DNA from: Aurantiacibacter zhengii
Lineage (GTDB): Bacteria; Pseudomonadota; Alphaproteobacteria; Sphingomonadales; Sphingomonadaceae
DNA: 64,000 nt
Assembly (NCBI RefSeq): GCF_003584125.1
Contig: NZ_QXFL01000001.1
Coordinates: 1-64,000, forward strand
Direction: 5' to 3'
The notes below the pieces were generated by a model that ran no database searches, had not been told where the DNA came from, and saw nothing but the letters and a program-made list of their open reading frames with translations. This document shows, piece by piece, positions 59,823-64,000 of the stretch. The position numbers and the translations under genes were made by a program. Positions within the stretch are counted from its first letter, which is position 1. Each line of letters begins with the position of its first letter.

Positions 59823-61033
59823 GCGGCCTGACATACGAGCAATCGCCGACGACTGACGGCGAGGAAATCTCCAACTACACCATCAACTTCGGCCCTCAGC
59901 ACCCTGCCGCGCACGGCGTGCTGCGCATGGTGATGGAACTGGACGGCGAGATCATCGAACGTATCGATCCGCACGTCGGCCTGCTCCACCGCGGCACCGA
60001 GAAGCTGATCGAGTACAAGACCTACCTGCAGGCGCTGCCGTATTTCGACCGGCTCGATTACTGTTCGCCGCTGGCTCAGGAATACTCGTATGTCCTCGCC
60101 ATTGAGAAGTTGCTGAATGTCGAGGTGCCCGAACGCGCCCAGTACCTGCGCGTTCTGTTCGCGGAGCTGACCCGCATCTGCAACCACATGCTCAACATCG
60201 GCGCGCACGTGATGGACGTGGGCGCGATGACGCCGAACCTGTGGGTGTTCGAACTGCGCGAGGATTGCCTCAACTTCTTCGAACGTGCTTCGGGCGCGCG
60301 CATGCACAGCGCGTACTTCCGTCCCGGCGGCGTGCACCAGGACGTGCCGCTTAAGCTGCTGACTGATATCGGCGACTGGGTCGACACCCGCCTGCCCGAA
60401 CTGTTCGGCGACGCAATGAGCCTGGTTCAGGACAACCGCATCTTCAAGCAGCGCAACGTCGATATCGCCGTGGTGAGCAAGGAAGATGCGATCCGCTGGG
60501 GCTTCTCCGGCCCGATGATCCGCGCTGCCGGCATCCCGTGGGACCTGCGCAAGTCGCAGCCGTACGATGTGTATGACCGGATGGACTTCGAGATCCCTGT
60601 CGGCACCAACTCCGATTGTTACGACCGTTTCATGGTCCGTTGCGAGGAAGTCTACCAGTCGGCCCGTATCATCAAGCAGTGCCTGGCGGAAATGCCCGAA
60701 GGGCCGATCGCGACAGAAGACCGCAAGGTGGCCCCGCCAAAGCGCGCCGAGATGAAGCAGTCGATGGAAGCGCTGATCCACCACTTCAAGCTTTATACCG
60801 AGGGCTTTCACGTCCCGGCGGGCGAGGTCTACGTGGCGACCGAAAGCCCCAAGGGCGAATTCGGCGTCTACCTGGTCAGCGACGGCACCAATAAACCCTA
60901 TCGTTGCAAGATCCGCCCGACGGCGTTCAGTCACCTGCAGGCGATGGATTTCATGTCGCGGGGCCACATGCTGCCCGACGCAACCGCCATCCTCGGCGCG
61001 ATCGACGTGGTGTTCGGGGAGTGCGACCGGTGA
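59819..61033 (+). CDS. nuoD: NADH-quinone oxidoreductase subunit D
   Basis: 49-kDa subunit lining the quinone cavity, 404 residues. [26 protein letters not shown] contains the conserved quinone-site His, then [34 protein letters not shown] and [10 protein letters not shown]-like [20 protein letters not shown] near the C-terminus, ending [12 protein letters not shown] 59819 overlaps the lipoprotein stop (ATGA). Its own stop overlaps a small membrane-protein gene (GTGA). Confidence 0.97.
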   Translation: MSGLTYEQSPTTDGEEISNYTINFGPQHPAAHGVLRMVMELDGEIIERIDPHVGLLHRGTEKLIEYKTYLQALPYFDRLDYCSPLAQEYSYVLAIEKLLNVEVPERAQYLRVLFAELTRICNHMLNIGAHVMDVGAMTPNLWVFELREDCLNFFERASGARMHSAYFRPGGVHQDVPLKLLTDIGDWVDTRLPELFGDAMSLVQDNRIFKQRNVDIAVVSKEDAIRWGFSGPMIRAAGIPWDLRKSQPYDVYDRMDFEIPVGTNSDCYDRFMVRCEEVYQSARIIKQCLAEMPEGPIATEDRKVAPPKRAEMKQSMEALIHHFKLYTEGFHVPAGEVYVATESPKGEFGVYLVSDGTNKPYRCKIRPTAFSHLQAMDFMSRGHMLPDATAILGAIDVVFGECDR

Positions 61034-61302
61034 CAATGGAAAACGTCCGCGCTCACTGGAAGCCTCTCGCTGTTGGATTGGTAATCTTCAGCGTGATTGC
61101 AGCGTCAGGGCCTTTGGTGTTCTACGGCCTGCCTTGGCTGTTTTATGCGTTGAGGGATGCGAACCCCCTTTTAGCATTGCTGGTTATCCCCCTGCTGTTT
61201 GTCGCATATCCGATCTACTCATACGCCGCGATCTGGCGCGCCGATCAACGAGGTATGACGAATTTGCCGAGTGGGGCGTCAGGTCGGGGAGATGCCTTAT
61301 GA
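61030..61302 (+). CDS. Small two-helix membrane protein between nuoD and nuoE
   Basis: A 90-residue protein of unknown family. Two hydrophobic helices ([20 protein letters not shown] and [20 protein letters not shown]) are separated by a short polar turn, with a basic C-terminal tail ([10 protein letters not shown]). Start GTG 61030 overlaps the nuoD stop; GGGGAG is nine bases before. An ATG at 61036 is also possible. Its stop overlaps the next small gene. Confidence 0.78.
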   Translation: MTMENVRAHWKPLAVGLVIFSVIAASGPLVFYGLPWLFYALRDANPLLALLVIPLLFVAYPIYSYAAIWRADQRGMTNLPSGASGRGDAL

Positions 61303-61487
61303 TCCTGCGCGAACTCTTCATTTTTGTCGCAGCTTTCGCGGCGTTCGCTTCGGCGGTCGCTGCCTACCTTGCGGCGTTTCACGGCGAAGCATCGCTGAAG
61401 GAAGTGCTTTCCACCGCCTTTGCCGCGGTGATCGGTCTCTATGCGGGCCGTTATCTGGAACGGAGGCTGGCGCATGGCCGCTCGTAA
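61299..61487 (+). CDS. Small two-segment membrane protein between nuoD and nuoE
   Basis: A 62-residue protein of unknown family, beginning [29 protein letters not shown] and continuing with a second weak hydrophobic helix (VLSTAFAAVIGLYAGRY), then a basic tail ERRLAHGRS. ATG 61299 overlaps the previous stop (ATGA). Its end overlaps nuoE by 14 bases. Too short for family assignment by eye. Confidence 0.75.
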   Translation: MILRELFIFVAAFAAFASAVAAYLAAFHGEASLKEVLSTAFAAVIGLYAGRYLERRLAHGRS

Positions 61488-62142
61488 GATTGAAACCGAC
61501 ACTCCCGAACTGCGCGCGCGGTGGGGTGGCTGGACTTTCACGGATGCGAACCGTGAAAAGGCCGACTGGCACATCAGGAAATATCCCGAAGGCCGCCAGA
61601 AAAGCGCCGTGATGCCATTGCTCGACCTAGCTCAGCGCCAGGTGGGCGAGGAAACGCAGACGCAAGGGTGGCTGCCGCTGCCGGTGATGGAGTACATCGC
61701 CGACTACCTCGACATGCCGGTGATCCGCGTGCTGGAAGTCGCCACCTTCTACACGATGTATAACCTTGAACCTGTGGGCAAATTCCACGTACAGGTATGT
61801 GGCACCACGCCGTGCATGCTGCGCGGGTCTGATGACCTGATCGAGGCGTGCAAGGCTCGCGGCATGAAGAAGGGCCATGTTTCCGACGATGGCCTGTGGT
61901 CGTTCACCGAAGTCGAGTGCATGGGTAACTGCGCCACGGCGCCGATGGTGCAGATCAACGACGACAATTACGAAGACCTGACTGCAGAACGGCTCGACAC
62001 GATCCTCGATGCGCTGGCTGCGGGCGAGCAGCCCAAGACCGGCACGCAGGAGCCGGGACGCCACACCAGCGAGCCTGCCGGTGGACCGACGACGCTGAAG
62101 GAAATGGTCGACGCCAACCACGATTACCGGAGCGAATGGTGA
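61474..62142 (+). CDS. nuoE: NADH-quinone oxidoreductase subunit E
   Basis: 24-kDa subunit of the NADH-oxidising arm with a [2Fe-2S] cluster, 222 residues. The four cysteines are in QVCGTTPCMLRG and VECMGNCATAPM. The N-terminus carries MPLLDLAQRQVG and MEYIADYLDMP. A 45-residue polar extension (GEQPKTGTQEPGRHT...) follows the core. ATG 61474 has GGAGG eight bases upstream. Its stop overlaps a small membrane-protein gene as GTGA. Confidence 0.95.
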   Translation: MAARKIETDTPELRARWGGWTFTDANREKADWHIRKYPEGRQKSAVMPLLDLAQRQVGEETQTQGWLPLPVMEYIADYLDMPVIRVLEVATFYTMYNLEPVGKFHVQVCGTTPCMLRGSDDLIEACKARGMKKGHVSDDGLWSFTEVECMGNCATAPMVQINDDNYEDLTAERLDTILDALAAGEQPKTGTQEPGRHTSEPAGGPTTLKEMVDANHDYRSEW

Positions 62143-62291
62143 TCGACCAGATCGTCCCCATCCTGATCGCCGTCGTGCTGATCGCCTTTGCCTGGAAGGT
62201 GCTGAAAGGCATCATCAAGACCATTGCGCTGGTGGTGATCCTGGCGACCGTAGCGGCGTGGGTCTTCTTTGGCGGAGGGTTGGGCGCATGA
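62139..62291 (+). CDS. 50-residue membrane protein between nuoE and nuoF
   Basis: A very short gene, GTG 62139 to TGA 62291, coding 50 residues. Two hydrophobic stretches (IVPILIAVVLIAFAWKVL and TIALVVILATVAAWVFF) are separated by a KGIIK turn; it ends GGGLGA. The start overlaps the nuoE stop and its stop overlaps the next start (both 4 bases). The chained overlaps are the main evidence that it is real. Confidence 0.7.
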   Translation: MIDQIVPILIAVVLIAFAWKVLKGIIKTIALVVILATVAAWVFFGGGLGA

Positions 62292-62488
62292 TCGACAACC
62301 CCGTCATTCGACAGATTGCCCGCGTGGGCCTTGCCGCAGGAAGCCTCGGCTTCATCGTGGGCGGCGTACTGATCTGGCTCGGCATCGACAGGCTGGGCGA
62401 CGGTTTGATGATTTTTGGCGGAGTGTCCTTGCTGATCTTCGCCTTGTTGCTGGCGAAAACGCCGACAGGAGACAAAGATGCTGGCTGA
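62288..62488 (+). CDS. 66-residue membrane protein between nuoE and nuoF
   Basis: Starts at ATG 62288 (ATGA overlap). Two hydrophobic helices ([20 protein letters not shown] and [17 protein letters not shown]) with a polar linker GIDRLGD and a charged end [10 protein letters not shown]. Family unknown. The nuoF start lies inside its last codons (11-base overlap). Confidence 0.76.
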   Translation: MIDNPVIRQIARVGLAAGSLGFIVGGVLIWLGIDRLGDGLMIFGGVSLLIFALLLAKTPTGDKDAG

Positions 62489-63770
62489 CAAGGATCGCAT
62501 CTTCACGAACGTCTACGGGTTCCAGGACTGGGGCCTGAAAGCCGCGCAAAAGCGTGGTGACTGGGACAATACGAAGGACCTGATTGCCAAGGGGCACGAC
62601 TCGATCATCGACGAGATCAAGGCCTCGGGTCTGCGCGGTCGCGGTGGTGCAGGCTTCCCCACCGGGATGAAGTGGTCCTTCATGCCCAAGGAAAGCAAGG
62701 ACGGTCGCCCGTCCTTCCTCGTCATCAATGCCGACGAATCCGAGCCGGGTTCGTGCAAGGATCGCGAGATCATCCGCCACGATCCGCACAAGCTGATTGA
62801 AGGCGCGCTGGTCGCCGGGTTCGCCATGCGGGCGAGGGCGGCCTACATCTACATTCGCGGCGAATACATCCGTGAGGCGGAAACGCTTCAGGCCGCCATC
62901 GATGAGGCTTACGACGCCGGTCTGATCGGCAAGAACGCCAGTGGCAGCGGCTACGATTTCGACGTGTTCATGCACCGCGGCGCGGGCGCCTACATCTGCG
63001 GCGAAGAAACCGCGATGATCGAGAGCCTCGAAGGCAAGAAGGGCCAACCCCGCCTGAAGCCACCGTTCCCGGCAGGCGCGGGTCTTTATGGTTGCCCCAC
63101 CACCGTGAACAACGTCGAGAGCATCGCCGTGGTGCCGACCATCCTGCGTCGCGGCGGCGCGTGGTTCGCCAGCTTCGGGCGCGAGAACAACAAGGGCACC
63201 AAGCTCTTCCAGATCAGCGGCCACGTGAACAATCCGTGTGTCGTCGAAGAAGCGATGAGCATCACCTTCGAGGAGCTGATCGAGAAGCACTGCGGCGGTA
63301 TTCGCGGCGGGTGGGACAACCTGCTTGCGGTGATACCGGGCGGTTCGTCGGTGCCTTTGGTGCCCGGCGAGCAGATCCGCAACGCGCACATGGACTTCGA
63401 CGGACTGAAGGAACTGGGTTCCGGCCTCGGCACAGCGGGCGTGATCGTGATGGACAAGTCCACCGACATCGTGCGCGCCATCAGCCGCATCAGCTATTTC
63501 TACAAGCACGAAAGCTGCGGCCAGTGCACGCCATGCCGCGAAGGCACGGGCTGGATGTGGCGCGTGATGGAGCGGCTGCGCGTGGGCGAAAGCTCTCCGC
63601 GGGAAATCGACATGCTTTACGAAGTCACCAAGCAGGTCGAGGGTCATACCATCTGTGCGCTGGGCGACGCGGCCGCATGGCCGATCCAGGGCCTGCTGCG
63701 CCACTTCCGCCCCGAACTCGAACGCCGCATTGCCGAACGTGAGAACAGCGTGCCGGAGGCGGCCGAGTGA
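62478..63770 (+). CDS. nuoF: NADH-quinone oxidoreductase subunit F
   Basis: 51-kDa subunit that binds NADH and FMN and holds a [4Fe-4S] cluster, 430 residues. NADH and FMN motifs: [31 protein letters not shown] and [29 protein letters not shown]. Cluster ligands: [15 protein letters not shown] and the distant Cys in [16 protein letters not shown] 62478 has AGGAGAC nine bases before. GTG of a secreted protein overlaps its TGA. Confidence 0.97.
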   Translation: MLADKDRIFTNVYGFQDWGLKAAQKRGDWDNTKDLIAKGHDSIIDEIKASGLRGRGGAGFPTGMKWSFMPKESKDGRPSFLVINADESEPGSCKDREIIRHDPHKLIEGALVAGFAMRARAAYIYIRGEYIREAETLQAAIDEAYDAGLIGKNASGSGYDFDVFMHRGAGAYICGEETAMIESLEGKKGQPRLKPPFPAGAGLYGCPTTVNNVESIAVVPTILRRGGAWFASFGRENNKGTKLFQISGHVNNPCVVEEAMSITFEELIEKHCGGIRGGWDNLLAVIPGGSSVPLVPGEQIRNAHMDFDGLKELGSGLGTAGVIVMDKSTDIVRAISRISYFYKHESCGQCTPCREGTGWMWRVMERLRVGESSPREIDMLYEVTKQVEGHTICALGDAAAWPIQGLLRHFRPELERRIAERENSVPEAAE

Positions 63771-64000
63771 TCCGCACTCTTACCCTTACGATTGCGACCA
63801 TGGCGGGCGTTTTCGCGCTTCCCGCCCATGCGCAGGACTCTGCGGAAAACAACAACGGGATGCAGGTCGGCACCCGTTTCGAACGTGCGCCTGAAAACGC
63901 CACCGCTGCAGAAGCGCGATGGATGCAGAAGCGCGTGGCCAATTGCGTATTCAACCGGAACAGGGACGCGGTCCGCGAGATTCTGGCGAACAGCAATTTC
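63767..64000 (+). CDS. Secreted protein after nuoF, cut by the window end
   Basis: Only the first 78 codons are present. GTG 63767 overlaps the nuoF stop. The N-terminus is a signal peptide ([23 protein letters not shown]). The mature part begins polar ([20 protein letters not shown]) and then has a helical piece ([26 protein letters not shown]) with one cysteine. I do not recognise a family. It is inserted where nuoG would be expected next. Confidence 0.78.
   Translation, partial: MIRTLTLTIATMAGVFALPAHAQDSAENNNGMQVGTRFERAPENATAAEARWMQKRVANCVFNRNRDAVREILANSNF

Noticed and set aside
1-64000. CRISPR arrays, insertion sequences, prophage or tRNA genes
   Set aside because: No regularly spaced direct repeats, transposase or integrase motifs, or cloverleaf-like segments were found on reading.

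Overview
The window is GC-rich, densely coded chromosome from an alphaproteobacterium, most likely order Sphingomonadales and probably the Erythrobacteraceae. The grounds are gene content and order: a complete exosortase A (XrtA) exopolysaccharide locus of the sphingomonad type, an RNase E whose S1 domain carries a large acidic/RG-rich insert, an ETF:ubiquinone oxidoreductase beside a UDG-like protein, soluble lytic transglycosylase and MoaB, and an alphaproteobacterial LexA box (GAAC-N7-GAAC). I saw no tRNA, rRNA, CRISPR array, prophage or insertion sequence. Nearly all genes look like core chromosome. Many neighbours overlap by 1 or 4 bases (TGATG, ATGA, GTGA), so long translationally coupled operons dominate.

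Layout. 1-5.8 kb: an OmpA-family porin with a 26-proline linker and its terminator; a radical SAM gene and a VOC gene diverging around a LexA box; moaB, slt and a UDG-like gene in one minus-strand operon. 5.9-14 kb: ETF-QO, ispE, an N-formylglutamate amidohydrolase family gene, ilvD, a small lipoprotein, nnr and an RNA m5U methyltransferase. 14-32.4 kb: the XrtA locus. Its left arm (minus strand) encodes two hydrolases, an acyl carrier protein and an acyltransferase-like protein. Its right arm encodes an acyl-CoA ligase, a PLP decarboxylase, the polysaccharide export lipoprotein, chain-length factor, tyrosine kinase, a beta-barrel-like protein, an ATPase, deacetylase, FemAB-like protein, glycosyltransferase, exosortase A fused to EpsI, and an asparagine-synthase-like amidotransferase. 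The right arm should make, trim and export a polysaccharide and process PEP-CTERM proteins. The ligase/ACP/decarboxylase/hydrolase set looks like a side pathway making an unknown acyl or amine group.

32.4-41.2 kb (mostly minus strand): zapE, a PaaI thioesterase and sdhB, then an SDR, an ATP-grasp protein, a methyltransferase, a nucleotidyltransferase and rne with a hairpin-rich leader. 41.6-52.5 kb (plus strand): a cell-wall amidase, PBP1A, release factor 2, a BtaA/DUF3419 protein, a secreted beta-propeller protein, a lipoprotein-type methyltransferase, a nitronate-monooxygenase-like enzyme and an alpha/beta hydrolase. 52.5-57.2 kb: a YkgJ cysteine-cluster protein, an NTF2-like protein, an ammonium transporter, an SH3 protein, a small lipoprotein and a thiolase.

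57.46 kb to the end: the complex I operon nuoABC-D-E-F. It is interrupted by six genes that do not encode standard subunits: a lipoprotein between nuoC and nuoD, two small membrane proteins between nuoD and nuoE, two more between nuoE and nuoF, and a secreted protein after nuoF that runs off the window. Most of these are joined to their neighbours by 4-base stop/start overlaps. I consider this set of candidate complex I accessory proteins, together with the acyl/amine side branch of the XrtA locus, the best candidates for something undescribed. All assignments come from reading motifs and context; no search was run.
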